Shown here: in pieces, positions 27,078 through 36,599 of the stretch
Layout of the letters: each line of letters starts with the position of its first letter
Numbering within the stretch: the first letter of the stretch is position 1
Assembly (NCBI GenBank): GCA_036490515.1
Contig: DASXDU010000001.1
Coordinates: forward strand, 372,001 to 436,000
Direction of reading: 5' to 3'
DNA from: Palsa-1150 sp036490515
Lineage (GTDB): Bacteria; Myxococcota_A; Polyangia; Polyangiales; Polyangiaceae
DNA: 64,000 nucleotides
The notes under the pieces: model-generated
What the model saw: the letters and a program-made list of their open reading frames with translations, nothing else
What the model was told of the DNA's origin: nothing
The model's database searches: none
Translations under genes and position numbers: made by a program

Positions 27078-27757
27078 CATCGCCGCTGAACCGCGGTCGA
27101 GCGGCCGTCCAGGGCGATTCATCGCCGCTGAACCGCGTCCGGCGGGCCACCCGGTGCGATTCATCGCCGAGTAACCGCGTCCGGCGGGTCACCCAGTGCG
27201 ATTCATCGCCGAGTAATCGCGTCCGACCGACCATCCAACGCGATTCATCGCCGAGTAATCGCGTCCGACCGACCATCCAGCGCGATTCATCGCCGAGTAA
27301 CCGCGTCCGGCGGGCCACCCAGCGCGATTCATCGCCGAGTAACCGCGTCCGGCGGGCCACCCAGCGCGATTCATCGCCGAGTAACCGCGTCCGGCGGGCC
27401 ACCCAGTGCGATTCATCGCCGAGTAACCGCGTCCGGCGGGCCACCCAGCGCGATTCATCGCCGAGTAACCGCGGCCGGCGGACCACCCATCGCGATTCAT
27501 CGCCGAGTAACCGCGTCTGGCGGGCCACCCATCGCGGTCCATCGCCGAGTAACCGCGGCCGGCGGACCACCCATCGCGGTCCATCGCCGATGAACCGCGG
27601 CCGGCGGACCACCCATCGCGGTCCATCGCCGATGAATCGCGGCCGGCGGGCCACCCATCGCGGTCCATCGCCGATGAACCGCGGCCGGCGGGCCACCCAT
27701 CGCGGTCCATCGCCGATGAACCGCGTCCGGTGGGCCACCCATCGCGGTCCATCGCCG
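27078..27757. repeat. Tandem array 1: exact 42-bp period, 17 cores
   Basis: The core CATCGCCG recurs at 27078 and then every 42 bases without a single insertion or deletion up to 27750 (17 copies, 16 full units). Units differ by substitutions at a few fixed places (GAGTAA/GATGAA, CGCGTCC/CGCGGCC, CCCAGCGCGATT/CCCATCGCGGTC) and the variants are grouped along the array: GAGTAA units on the left, GATGAA units on the right. Each unit has a CCGCG ... CGCGG inverted pair about 18 bases apart. On the minus strand an open frame would read 14-residue units of the type GDESRWVARRTRLL. I do not call a gene: length a multiple of three makes frames stay open by construction. The spacers are not unique, so it is not CRISPR. 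Confidence 0.95.
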
Positions 27758-28090
27758 ATGCGCTGCCGGTCGGCACTGAGCCTCCAGCCGTAGGGAACCA
27801 TCCCGAAGATGCCGGGCGGCGACGCGGGTTCAGCGCAGGATGCCTTCGCCATGGACCGCGACGCCCTCGAAGCTTCGCTACTGAATACTGGCTCGCCGGC
27901 GCGAGCGTAGATGCCGCGCATGGGCAGGTCGGCAACGCCGACGGAGGCGTGGTGAAGCTCACGCCGAAGTAGAAGGAGAGCATTCTGGAGCGAAGGCACT
28001 CGTTCCTAGACGCGATCGAGATTCAAACGGCGGCGGAGCAGCGGCCGGGGAGGACAGCAAGTCCGCTGCCGTCCGTGGCCCGCGCGCGCG
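27758..28090. other. Region without a supported gene, right of array 1
   Basis: No convincing gene. On the minus strand, about 27760-27815, a short segment reads GMVPYGWRLSADRQR, which resembles the join between catalytic and DNA-binding parts of large serine recombinases, but nothing before or after it fits, so at most it is a gene remnant. The rest is unremarkable and less GC-rich than the flanks. Confidence 0.4.
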
Positions 28091-28119
28091 TTGACGACGT
28101 ACGTACGATTCCTTACCCT
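28091..28119 (+). promoter_or_regulatory. vapBC promoter with a palindrome in the spacer
   Basis: TTGACG (28091-28096) and TACCCT (28114-28119) are 17 bases apart, a good sigma-70-like pair. The perfect palindrome CGTACGTACG (28098-28107) fills the spacer. Type II antitoxins repress their own promoter at such sites, so this is a likely VapB/VapBC operator (inference). Confidence 0.6.
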
Positions 28120-28125
28120 ATCCGT

Positions 28126-28323
28126 ATGCCTCGGCGAGCCACGGTGAAGAAGACGTACAATCTGCCGCCCGAGCTCGTTCAGCGGGCCAAGCGCGTGCTG
28201 CACGCGCGCACCGAGACCGAGGCCATCGTGATCAGCCTGGAGGACGCTGTATTCATGTCGGACGTGGAGAAGGCCGTACGGTCGGCCTCACGCGCCCTGC
28301 CGAAGTTCCGGCCACTTCGGTGA
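28126..28323 (+). CDS. vapB: VapB-type antitoxin
   Basis: 65 residues. Small basic protein with a ribbon-helix-helix-like N-terminus (KKTYNLPPELVQRAKRVLHAR) and TETEAIVISLEDAVF, then a C-terminal arm (ASRALPKFRPLR) of the kind that enters the toxin groove. It ends in a GTGA overlap with the PIN-domain toxin, the normal arrangement. The ATG at 28126 starts 6 bases after the -10 element, so the transcript may be nearly leaderless. Confidence 0.85.
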   Translation: MPRRATVKKTYNLPPELVQRAKRVLHARTETEAIVISLEDAVFMSDVEKAVRSASRALPKFRPLR

Positions 28324-28772
28324 AGCTTCTCTTCGATTCGTCCGTGTGGATCGACCACCTGCGGTACGGCGCTCTCGACGATGTCATTCCGGCGCTCCGT
28401 GGACGCTTCACGTTGTGGCTGGACTCGGTAGTGATGGCGGAGCTATCCGCCGGGTGCCGCTCCAAGCCAGAGCGACGGATCGTCGAGCGCCTCGTCGCCC
28501 CGTTCGAGCGCTCGGGTCGCATCGCGACACCCCTTCATGCGGACTTCCGCAAGGCGGCCGCGGCGCTCTCGGCGCTACGCTCTCGCGGCAAGACGCTCGC
28601 AAGCCCGGGAGGTGCGCTGCTGGACGCCCTCATCATGGCGATCGCGGGGCGCATGGGGGCACTGGTCGTGAGCACGAACCTGCGCGACTTTGCAGCCCTC
28701 TCACCGCAGATCCCCGCCACCTATCATCCTTTCCCGGTGTTCCTGGAGCGGGTGCTCGCCGTTCGCCGGTGA
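28320..28772 (+). CDS. vapC: VapC-type PIN-domain ribonuclease toxin
   Basis: 150 residues. PIN fold with the acidic metal site intact: D6 (LLFDSSVW), E41 (VVMAELSAG), D102 (ALLDALIMA) and the last acidic region near D123 (VSTNLRDF). Expected to cleave RNA, commonly tRNA, when free of VapB. Starts at GTG inside the antitoxin stop. All four acidic positions are present, so the toxin should be active. Confidence 0.92.
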   Translation: MKLLFDSSVWIDHLRYGALDDVIPALRGRFTLWLDSVVMAELSAGCRSKPERRIVERLVAPFERSGRIATPLHADFRKAAAALSALRSRGKTLASPGGALLDALIMAIAGRMGALVVSTNLRDFAALSPQIPATYHPFPVFLERVLAVRR

Positions 28773-28799
28773 CGTGGACCCGTCGTCCGGCGTCTAGAA

Positions 28800-28839
28800 A
28801 GCCCTGAGGGCTCCGCCTCTTCGGAAGGCCTAGCTTCCG
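28800..28839 (+). terminator. Two small inverted repeats after vapC
   Basis: AGCCCT-g-AGGGCT (28800-28812) and CGGAAG-gcctag-CTTCCG (28822-28839). They lie between vapC and the next gene and may end the toxin transcript or form a leader structure for the PilZ gene. Confidence 0.35.
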
Positions 28840-28901
28840 CCCCGTGCCCCCTTAATGTCCTTCGGGGTCGCTCCGTTCCCTCGTAGGAGGAGGTCGCGAC
28901 G

Positions 28902-30008
28902 ATGAGCGGGAACCCTGTCCTGGCCGTGGGCCGGTTTTCGAACGACGCGGAGCGGGGCATCCGCGAGGCGGCCGCCGCCGTGGGGATGCCCGCGGAGTTC
29001 GTGAGCCGCGAGGCCGCGCGGGCGGTCGAGGAGGCGCCGAGCGCGGTGGTCCTCCCGATGGGTGGCCGCGGGGCGGCCGAGACGTGCGAGACGCTCCGCG
29101 GGCAGGTGCGCCTGGCCGGGGTCCCGCTGCTCGGGCTGACCGAGGAGCGGAAGGACCTCGAGTTCATCGAGCTCTACATGCTGGGCGGGGACGACCTCGT
29201 GCGTGAGGGCTCCGCGGACGGCCTGGCGCGCCGGCTGCGGGGGCTCGTCGGGGCGTCGCCGTCGAGCGGGCCACGGCGTCAGGCCTCGACGGCGCTCGTC
29301 GCGTCGCCGGACGCCGGCTGGCGCAGCGTGATGGGTCGGGCGCTCCACGCAGGGGGATACGAGGTGCGCTTCTTCCAGAGCGCCGAGGGGCTGGTCGAGG
29401 CCTCGATGGCCGACGACGTGAAGGTGGTGGTCGCGGCCTACGACCTGACGGCCGAGGGGGCCGTCGGCGAGGCGGCCCGCGCGCGCGACCTCGGCTCGAA
29501 GGCCGCCTGGGTGGTCGTGGCCCCGCCGAAGAAGATGGCCTCCGTGAACGCCGCCGCGGCGTCGCTCCCGCGGGCCGCCGTGGCCGACGGCTACGCGCCC
29601 CCCGAGAACGTGCTCTTTCTGGCGAACGACCTGATCGCGTCGCGCGGCACCGACAAGCGCGCCGCACCCCGCCTCCTCTACGGGACCGCCGTCTCGTTCC
29701 GCCTCGCGGGGCGCGACGCGGACGACGTGGGCTTCACGTACAACGTGAGCGAGGGCGGTCTCTACGTGCGGACGCTCGCGCCGCTCGACGGGGGCCAGGA
29801 CGTGTGGGTCGATCTCTGGCCGCCGCGCTCGGAGCGCCGCGTGCGGCTCGCCGGCACCGTGGCCTGGCGCCGCGGGTTCGGTTCGCAGGGCTCGACGGTG
29901 CCGCCGGGCTTCGGCGTGAAGATCGTCGACGGCCTCGCGGGCGACCTCGCGAAGTGGCAGGCCGGCTGCCGCGCGTTCGCGAAGACCATGCTGGGCGACG
30001 CCGCGTAG
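28902..30008 (+). CDS. PilZ-domain protein with degenerate receiver-like N-terminus
   Basis: 368 residues with a strong GGAGGAGGT ribosome site. The first two parts (about 5-120 and 128-240) have the strand-helix rhythm of receiver domains but lack the Asp cluster and phospho-Asp, so they are pseudo-receivers. The C-terminal PilZ domain (about 248-345) has KRAAPRLLYGTAVSFR, then NVSEGGLYVRT and GTVAWR, the c-di-GMP-binding pattern with R..R reduced. Expected to link c-di-GMP or a similar signal to another protein. It precedes the CheB-CheR gene on the same strand after 104 bases. Confidence 0.8.
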   Translation: MSGNPVLAVGRFSNDAERGIREAAAAVGMPAEFVSREAARAVEEAPSAVVLPMGGRGAAETCETLRGQVRLAGVPLLGLTEERKDLEFIELYMLGGDDLVREGSADGLARRLRGLVGASPSSGPRRQASTALVASPDAGWRSVMGRALHAGGYEVRFFQSAEGLVEASMADDVKVVVAAYDLTAEGAVGEAARARDLGSKAAWVVVAPPKKMASVNAAAASLPRAAVADGYAPPENVLFLANDLIASRGTDKRAAPRLLYGTAVSFRLAGRDADDVGFTYNVSEGGLYVRTLAPLDGGQDVWVDLWPPRSERRVRLAGTVAWRRGFGSQGSTVPPGFGVKIVDGLAGDLAKWQAGCRAFAKTMLGDAA

Positions 30009-30112
30009 AGGCGGGCCCGCCGAGCGGGTTCTGGGCCCGGTCGGACACGGTCGATGGGACGGCTCCCTTTGTGCTTGTGCGGAGGCGGGCATCGGTCCCA
30101 TCGTTCGGGCCG

Positions 30113-33022
30113 ATGCCTCCCGACCCGCCCGAGGAAACCGCCGCGAAGCCCGACGACGACGACGAGGCCGAGCCGGCAACATCGGTCTCGCCCACGCGGT
30201 TTCGCATCGTCGGCGTCGGTGCTTCGGCGGGGGGGCTCCAGGCGCTGGAGACCGTCGTCTCGCGCCTCGGGTCCGACCCGATCGCGCTCATCGTGATGCA
30301 GCACCAGGCGCCGACCCTGCCGAGCATGCTGCCCGAGATCCTCGCCCGCAGCACCAAGCTGCGCGTGGTGCGGGCGGCCGACGGCTTGAAGCTCGAGCCG
30401 GGGACCGTCTACGTGGCGCCCCCTGGGCAAAGCCTCGGGCTGCGCGGCGACGTGTTCGTGCTCACCGATCAGCCGCACGGGCCCGTCCCCCACACGATCG
30501 ACACCTTCTTCCGGTCCCTGGCCGGCGCGGCGGCCGAGCGAGCCATCGCCGTCGTCCTGTCGGGTACCGGCTCGGACGGCTCGCTCGGCATCAAGGCCGT
30601 CCGCGACACGGGCGGCATCGTCTTCGCGCAGGACCCCGCGACCGCCGGGCAACCCGGCATGCCCCAGAGCGCGATCGACACGGGCTGCGTGGACGCCGTC
30701 CTCTCGCCCGAGGACATCGGCGACGAGCTCGCGCGCCTCGGCGCCACGCCCGTCCTGGTCCGCACCGCGGGCCGCGCCGTCACCGAGAAGTCGGCCCTCG
30801 CGAGGGTCTTCGTCCAGCTGCGGACCGCGCACGGCGTCGACTTCTCGCAGTACAAGCCCACCACCGTCGAGCGGCGCATCGCCCGCAGGATGGCCCTGCA
30901 CAAGCTCGAGAGCGTCGACGACTACCTCGCGTTCCTCGGCTCCGACGGCAACGAGCTGCGCGCCCTCTACGGCGACCTCCTCATCGGCGTGACGGGCTTC
31001 TTCCGCGACCCCGAGGCGTTCGACCTCCTCGTCAAGAGCGTCTTCCGCAAGGTCGCCGAGAATCGCCCCGCCGAGTCGGCGATCCGCATCTGGGCGGCCG
31101 GGTGCTCGACGGGCGAGGAGGCCTACTCGATCGCGATCACGCTGCTCGAGGCGCTCGGCGATCAGGCGCACACCTACCGGATCCAGATCTTCGCGACCGA
31201 CATCGACGAGGACGCGCTCAGCCGCGCGCGGCTGGCGGTGTATCCCGCGAGCATCGAGCTCGACGTCTCGCCCGAGCGGCTCCAGCGCTTCTTCGTGCGC
31301 GTCCAGGGCGGCTACCAGGTCGCTCGGCGCCTGCGCGACCTCGTCGTGTTCGCTCGCCACAACCTCGGCAAGGACCCGCCCTTCTCGCGGCTCGACCTCG
31401 TCACCTGCCGCAACGTCCTCATCTACATGCAGACCCCGCTGCAGCGGAAGGTCCTGCGCGTCTTTCACTACGCGCTCAACCCCGACGGGCACATGCTCCT
31501 CGGGGCGTCCGAGTCCGTCGGCGACGTGGCGGAGCTCTTCACGCTCATGGACCGGAAGCTCAAGCTCTACGCCCGCCGGAACGTGGTCGACACGCCGGCG
31601 TTCGAGCTCGCCCTCCTCGCGCGGGACGCCGGCGAGGAGGAGGGGCCGAGCGCCGCGCCCGATCGGCGGCCGCTCGTGAAGGTCGCCCAGGTGGCGGACC
31701 GCAAGGTGATCGAGAAGTACGCGCCGCCGGGCGTCATCGTCGACGAGAAGCTCGACGCCATGCAGTTCCGGGGACGCACGGGGCCGTACCTCGAGCCCGC
31801 GCCGGGCGTGGCGACGCTCGGTCTCCTCAAGCTGGCCAGGCCGGAGCTCGTCGGCCCCATACGCACGACGGTTCATGCCGTGCTCGCCCAGAACGTGCCC
31901 GCCTCGTCGCCGACCGTCCTCCTGCCGACGGACGAAGGCCTGCGCTCCGTCGTCGTCGACGTCATCCCGCTGCCGGACGAGTCCGGCCGCCGGTGCCTGC
32001 TCGTGCTCTTCAACGAAGCTCGCGAGCCGAAGCCGAGCGCTCCGGAGAGCGACGCGGACGCTCCGGCGGACGATCCGCGCGTCGAAAAGCTCGAGCGGGA
32101 GCTCGGGACGACGCGGGAATACCTGCAGTCGACCATCGAGGAGCTCGAGGCGGCCAACGAGGAGCTCCAGAGCTCGAACGAAGAGCTTCAGAGCTCCAAC
32201 GAGGAGCTCCAGTCGACCAACGAGGAGCTCGAGACCTCGAAGGAGGAGCTCCAGTCGACCAACGAGGAGCTGGCCACCGTCAACGACGAGCTCCACAGCC
32301 GCATGGGGCAGCTCGGCCTCTCGAACGACGATCTCCAGAACGTCCTCGCGAACGTGTCGTCGGCCGTCGTCGTCATCGGGGCCGACCTGCGCGTGCGCCG
32401 GGCCTCGGCAGCGGCCGAGAAGCTTCTCGGGTTGACCTCCGACGACGTCGGCCGGCCCATCGCCTATCTACGCAACGTGATCAGCGCGCGCGACGTCGAG
32501 AAGACCGCCGCGGACGCGATCGAGTCCATCCGCACGCACGAGCAGCGCGTCCGGTGCATCGATGGGGGCTGGTACCTCATGCGGATGATCCCGTACCGCA
32601 CGACGGACCTCTCCATCCGCGGGCTCGTGCTCGAGTTCACGAAGGCGTCTCCCCCCTCGGCGGCCGAGGCCGATCCAGTGCCGCCCGCGGCCGCGCACCT
32701 GCTCTCGGGCGTTCCGCAGCCGCTCATCCTGGTGGACGCGCAGCTCCGGCTCACGTGGGCCAACCGCGCGTTTTTCGACGCCTTCGCGGTCAGCCCGGCC
32801 TCGGTGGGCCGACCCCTCGTCGAGGTCTGGGGCAGCCCCGACGGACCCGCCGAGCTCTGGACGTTCCTGGACGAGGTCGCCTCCGGGCGCGCCACGCGGG
32901 ACGTGCTCATCGAACATCCCTTCGGTCGATCGGCAGGTCACCCCGTCCGGCTCTCCGGGCGCCTGGTATCGTCGGAGGACGGTCGCACACGACTGAGCCT
33001 CATCACGATCCAGGATGTCTAG
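30113..33022 (+). CDS. CheB-CheR fusion with coiled coil and two PAS domains
   Basis: 969 residues. Residues 28-215 are a CheB methylesterase domain with the catalytic S38 (GASAGG), H64 (MQHQ) and D155 (GTGSDGS). Residues about 235-490 are a CheR methyltransferase (VTGFFRDPEAF, WAAGCSTGEEAYSIAI, ATDIDEDAL, CRNVLIYM). Residues about 655-740 form a coiled coil of NEELQSS/NEELQST heptads. Two PAS domains follow (about 745-850 and 865-965). The receiver that normally controls CheB and the kinase core found in longer homologues are missing. The next gene overlaps by 8 bases and has a broken kinase core, so the pair may be a split version of the usual CheB-CheR-PAS-kinase protein. Confidence 0.93.
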   Translation: MPPDPPEETAAKPDDDDEAEPATSVSPTRFRIVGVGASAGGLQALETVVSRLGSDPIALIVMQHQAPTLPSMLPEILARSTKLRVVRAADGLKLEPGTVYVAPPGQSLGLRGDVFVLTDQPHGPVPHTIDTFFRSLAGAAAERAIAVVLSGTGSDGSLGIKAVRDTGGIVFAQDPATAGQPGMPQSAIDTGCVDAVLSPEDIGDELARLGATPVLVRTAGRAVTEKSALARVFVQLRTAHGVDFSQYKPTTVERRIARRMALHKLESVDDYLAFLGSDGNELRALYGDLLIGVTGFFRDPEAFDLLVKSVFRKVAENRPAESAIRIWAAGCSTGEEAYSIAITLLEALGDQAHTYRIQIFATDIDEDALSRARLAVYPASIELDVSPERLQRFFVRVQGGYQVARRLRDLVVFARHNLGKDPPFSRLDLVTCRNVLIYMQTPLQRKVLRVFHYALNPDGHMLLGASESVGDVAELFTLMDRKLKLYARRNVVDTPAFELALLARDAGEEEGPSAAPDRRPLVKVAQVADRKVIEKYAPPGVIVDEKLDAMQFRGRTGPYLEPAPGVATLGLLKLARPELVGPIRTTVHAVLAQNVPASSPTVLLPTDEGLRSVVVDVIPLPDESGRRCLLVLFNEAREPKPSAPESDADAPADDPRVEKLERELGTTREYLQSTIEELEAANEELQSSNEELQSSNEELQSTNEELETSKEELQSTNEELATVNDELHSRMGQLGLSNDDLQNVLANVSSAVVVIGADLRVRRASAAAEKLLGLTSDDVGRPIAYLRNVISARDVEKTAADAIESIRTHEQRVRCIDGGWYLMRMIPYRTTDLSIRGLVLEFTKASPPSAAEADPVPPAAAHLLSGVPQPLILVDAQLRLTWANRAFFDAFAVSPASVGRPLVEVWGSPDGPAELWTFLDEVASGRATRDVLIEHPFGRSAGHPVRLSGRLVSSEDGRTRLSLITIQDV

Positions 33023-34319
33023 ATCACCGGCAGGCGATTCTCCGGCTTCGGGCCTCGGCTTCGGGCTGGGCGGAGAGGACCGTGAGCCGGACCAGGAGTC
33101 TTCCGCCATGTGGAGCCCAGAAGCCTTTCTCGATCGCAGCCGCGAGGGCACCCACGCGATGCACGCGAAGATCGAGGCGTTCGCCGAGCGCGTGGGCCTC
33201 CTGCGCACGCGGCTCGGAGAAGGACGAGAGCAGGACGGCGACGGCGCGGACGGGCACGCCGCGCGCCAGGCAGCCGACGAGCTCGGGCTGGGCATCGAGG
33301 AGCTCCGCGCGCAGCGCGACGCGCTCATCGAGGCGCAAGGGAATCTCGAGCGAGAGCGGGCGAAGTACCTCGACCTGTTCCTCCACGCGCCCGACGCCTA
33401 CGTGACGACCGACGCGCGCGGCCTCATCCTCGACGCCAACGAGCCGGCGGCCTCGCTGCTCGCGCTCCCGCGCGCGGGGCTGGCGGGCAAGCTCCTCATC
33501 GGCTTCGTGGCACGGGGCGACACGCGCCACTTCCGCGAGCGCCTGCGGGACGTCGAGGCCGAGACGGGCACGGGGGTCTTCGAGGTGAGGCTCCGCCCGC
33601 GGGGCAGGAGCCCCCTGCGGGTGGCCCTCTCGGTGAGCTCCGTGCGCGGGGCGCGCCAGGAGCGCATCGCCTTCCGGTGGACCCTCCGCGCGGCGGAGAA
33701 GGGGGAGTCGGCCCGCGGCGATGCGCAGGGTCTCCTCCGGCTCTTCGTCGATCAGCTGCGCAAGCCGCTCACCTCCATCCTCGGCTGGTCACGGATGCTC
33801 CGCGCCGGCGAGCTGCCCGCGGGCGAGGAGCGGCATGCGATCGAGGTTCTCGCCGAGGCGGCCCGGGAGCAGGAGCGCTCGCTCGGGCGCCTGCACGAGT
33901 TCCTCTTGCTCGCGGAGATCGCGGAGCAAGCGGTGCCCCTCGAGCTCTCGTCGCTCGTCTGCGACGCGGCCCGCCGCTGCGCCGGCCGGCGCCTGCTCAC
34001 CCTCGAGTGCGACGTGCCGGCCCCCCTGCACGTCGCCGCGCGCCGCGACGCGCTCGTCTGGGCGCTCGATTGCCTCTTCGACGCGGCGTTCGACCGCGTC
34101 CCCGGCGGCGGCTCCGTGCGCGTCACCGGTTCCGTCGACGGCTCTCGCGCATCCGTCCAGGTCTCCACGAAGGACACGGCCGCCGTCTGCGAGCGCTTCG
34201 GGACGGCCCTCGCCGTCGCGGCGATCCGCGGCGAGGGCGGCGAGGTCGAGCTCTTCCAGGCCGAGGCAGGGGAGGAGCCCGACCCGCACCTGCTCGAAAT
34301 GCGCATGCCCCTCCTCTAG
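33015..34319 (+). CDS. PAS-containing degenerate histidine kinase (His to Gln)
   Basis: 434 residues. A coiled-coil N-terminus (about 45-110) and a PAS domain (about 112-225, YVTTDARGLILDANEPAASLL) lead to a DHp-like helix DQLRKPLTSILGWSRML. In true kinases this helix begins HELRTPL; here the phospho-acceptor His is Gln247. The ATP-binding half is also eroded: the N-box reads DCLFDAAF (D356 for Asn), and DxGxG and GxGLGL boxes are absent. It is not expected to autophosphorylate. It probably acts as an allosteric or scaffold partner of the CheB-CheR protein, with which it overlaps (ATGTCTAG). Confidence 0.85.
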   Translation: MSRSPAGDSPASGLGFGLGGEDREPDQESSAMWSPEAFLDRSREGTHAMHAKIEAFAERVGLLRTRLGEGREQDGDGADGHAARQAADELGLGIEELRAQRDALIEAQGNLERERAKYLDLFLHAPDAYVTTDARGLILDANEPAASLLALPRAGLAGKLLIGFVARGDTRHFRERLRDVEAETGTGVFEVRLRPRGRSPLRVALSVSSVRGARQERIAFRWTLRAAEKGESARGDAQGLLRLFVDQLRKPLTSILGWSRMLRAGELPAGEERHAIEVLAEAAREQERSLGRLHEFLLLAEIAEQAVPLELSSLVCDAARRCAGRRLLTLECDVPAPLHVAARRDALVWALDCLFDAAFDRVPGGGSVRVTGSVDGSRASVQVSTKDTAAVCERFGTALAVAAIRGEGGEVELFQAEAGEEPDPHLLEMRMPLL

Positions 34320-34401
34320 GCGAGGCGGTCGGACGAGACCCGCCGGGGGATGACGGCGCGACCCACTGGAGCGTACGCTCGCGCGACCAGGAGGTTCGGC
34401 A

Positions 34402-35418
34402 ATGCAACTCGGCATGATCGGTCTCGGACGCATGGGCGCCAACATGGTGCGACGCCTGATGAAGAACGGGCACGCGGGGGTCGTCTTCGACCGCTCGCCC
34501 GAGGCCGTACAGGCGCTCGTGAAGGACGGTGCGGTGGGCGCGGGGTCGCTGCGCGAGCTCGTCCAGAAGATGCAGAAGCCGCGGGCCGTCTGCATCATGG
34601 TCCCCGCTGCCTTCGTCGACTCGACGATCGCCGAGCTCGAGGGCCTGATGGAGCCGGGCGACACCATCATCGACGGCGGCAACTCCCACTACCACGACGA
34701 CATCGCGCGCGCGAAGCGCCTCACGCCCAAGGGCCTGCACTACGTCGACATGGGGACGAGCGGCGGCGTCTGGGGCCTGGAGCGCGGGTACTGCCTGATG
34801 ATCGGCGGCGAGAAGGACGTCGTGGCTCGCCTCGACCCGATCTTCAAGACGCTCGCCCCCGGCATCGGCGACATCCCGCGGACGCCCGGCCGCGAGAAGC
34901 TCGGCGGCACGGCGGAGCAGGGCTACCTCCACTGCGGGCCGGCCGGCGCAGGCCACTTCGTCAAGATGGTCCACAACGGCATCGAGTACGGAATCATGGC
35001 CGCGTACGCCGAGGGCCTCAACATCCTCAAGAGCGCCAACCTCGGCAAGACCAGCGCGCAGCACGAGAAGGACGCCGAGACGACGCCGCTGCGCGATCCC
35101 GAGCACTACATGTTCGACCTGAACCTGGCCGACGTGTCCGAGGTGTGGCGCCGCGGCAGCGTCATCGCGTCCTGGCTCCTCGACCTCACGGCGCAGGCGC
35201 TCGCCGGCAGCCCGCACCTCGAGAACTTCGGCGGCAAGGTCTCCGACTCCGGCGAGGGCCGGTGGACGATCGCAGCGGCGAACGACCTCGGCGTCCCCGC
35301 GCACGTCCTCACGGCGTCGCTCTTCGAGCGCTTCGCCTCGCGCGGCCTCGACGACTTCCAGAACCGCGTCCTCAGCGCGATGCGCTTCGGCTTCGGCGGC
35401 CACGTCGAGAAGAAGTAG
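34402..35418 (+). CDS. gnd: 6-phosphogluconate dehydrogenase, decarboxylating (short, YqeC type)
   Basis: 338 residues. Oxidises 6-phosphogluconate to ribulose-5-phosphate. Rossmann start MQLGMIGLGRMGANM, then IDGGNSHYHDD and HCGPAGAGHFVKMVHNGIEYG with the catalytic Lys. The single C-terminal helical domain and 338-residue length mark the short form, which tends to prefer NAD. Good AGGAGG ribosome site. Confidence 0.95.
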   Translation: MQLGMIGLGRMGANMVRRLMKNGHAGVVFDRSPEAVQALVKDGAVGAGSLRELVQKMQKPRAVCIMVPAAFVDSTIAELEGLMEPGDTIIDGGNSHYHDDIARAKRLTPKGLHYVDMGTSGGVWGLERGYCLMIGGEKDVVARLDPIFKTLAPGIGDIPRTPGREKLGGTAEQGYLHCGPAGAGHFVKMVHNGIEYGIMAAYAEGLNILKSANLGKTSAQHEKDAETTPLRDPEHYMFDLNLADVSEVWRRGSVIASWLLDLTAQALAGSPHLENFGGKVSDSGEGRWTIAAANDLGVPAHVLTASLFERFASRGLDDFQNRVLSAMRFGFGGHVEKK

Positions 35419-35444
35419 GCGGCGCGGCGCGGCACGATGGACGA

Positions 35445-35466
35445 GCCGCGCGGGCGCCCGCGCGGC
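35445..35466. terminator. Palindromic GC hairpin between gnd and the GH16 gene
   Basis: Perfect 22-base palindrome, halves GCCGCGCGGGC and GCCCGCGCGGC, between convergent stops. No T-tract on either side. Confidence 0.55.
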
Positions 35467-35483
35467 CGCCCAGGGGAGCTCGC

Positions 35484-36494
<1,011 letters not shown>

Positions 36495-36562
36495 GACCGA
36501 GGTCTACGCCTGCTGCGTCACGCGCGGGCAGCTCCGCGCTCCCGGGGGACTGCACCGAGACG

Positions 36563-36583
36563 GGGCCCGCGGGGCGCGGGCCC
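36563..36583 (-). terminator. Hairpin after the MATE gene
   Basis: GGGCCCGC-ggggc-GCGGGCCC, an 8-bp GC-only stem, 17 bases past the stop of the leftward MATE gene and upstream of the GH16 start. Confidence 0.55.
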
Positions 36584-36599
36584 TCGCGCGGGCGCGGCT

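Noticed and set aside
27078..27757. CRISPR array
   Set aside because: The whole 42-bp unit repeats; there are no unique spacers and no cas genes nearby.
27049..27999. 316-residue repeat protein on the minus strand
   Set aside because: No ribosome site or recognisable non-repeat domain; an array with a period divisible by three keeps frames open anyway. Kept as a finding to test, not as a gene.
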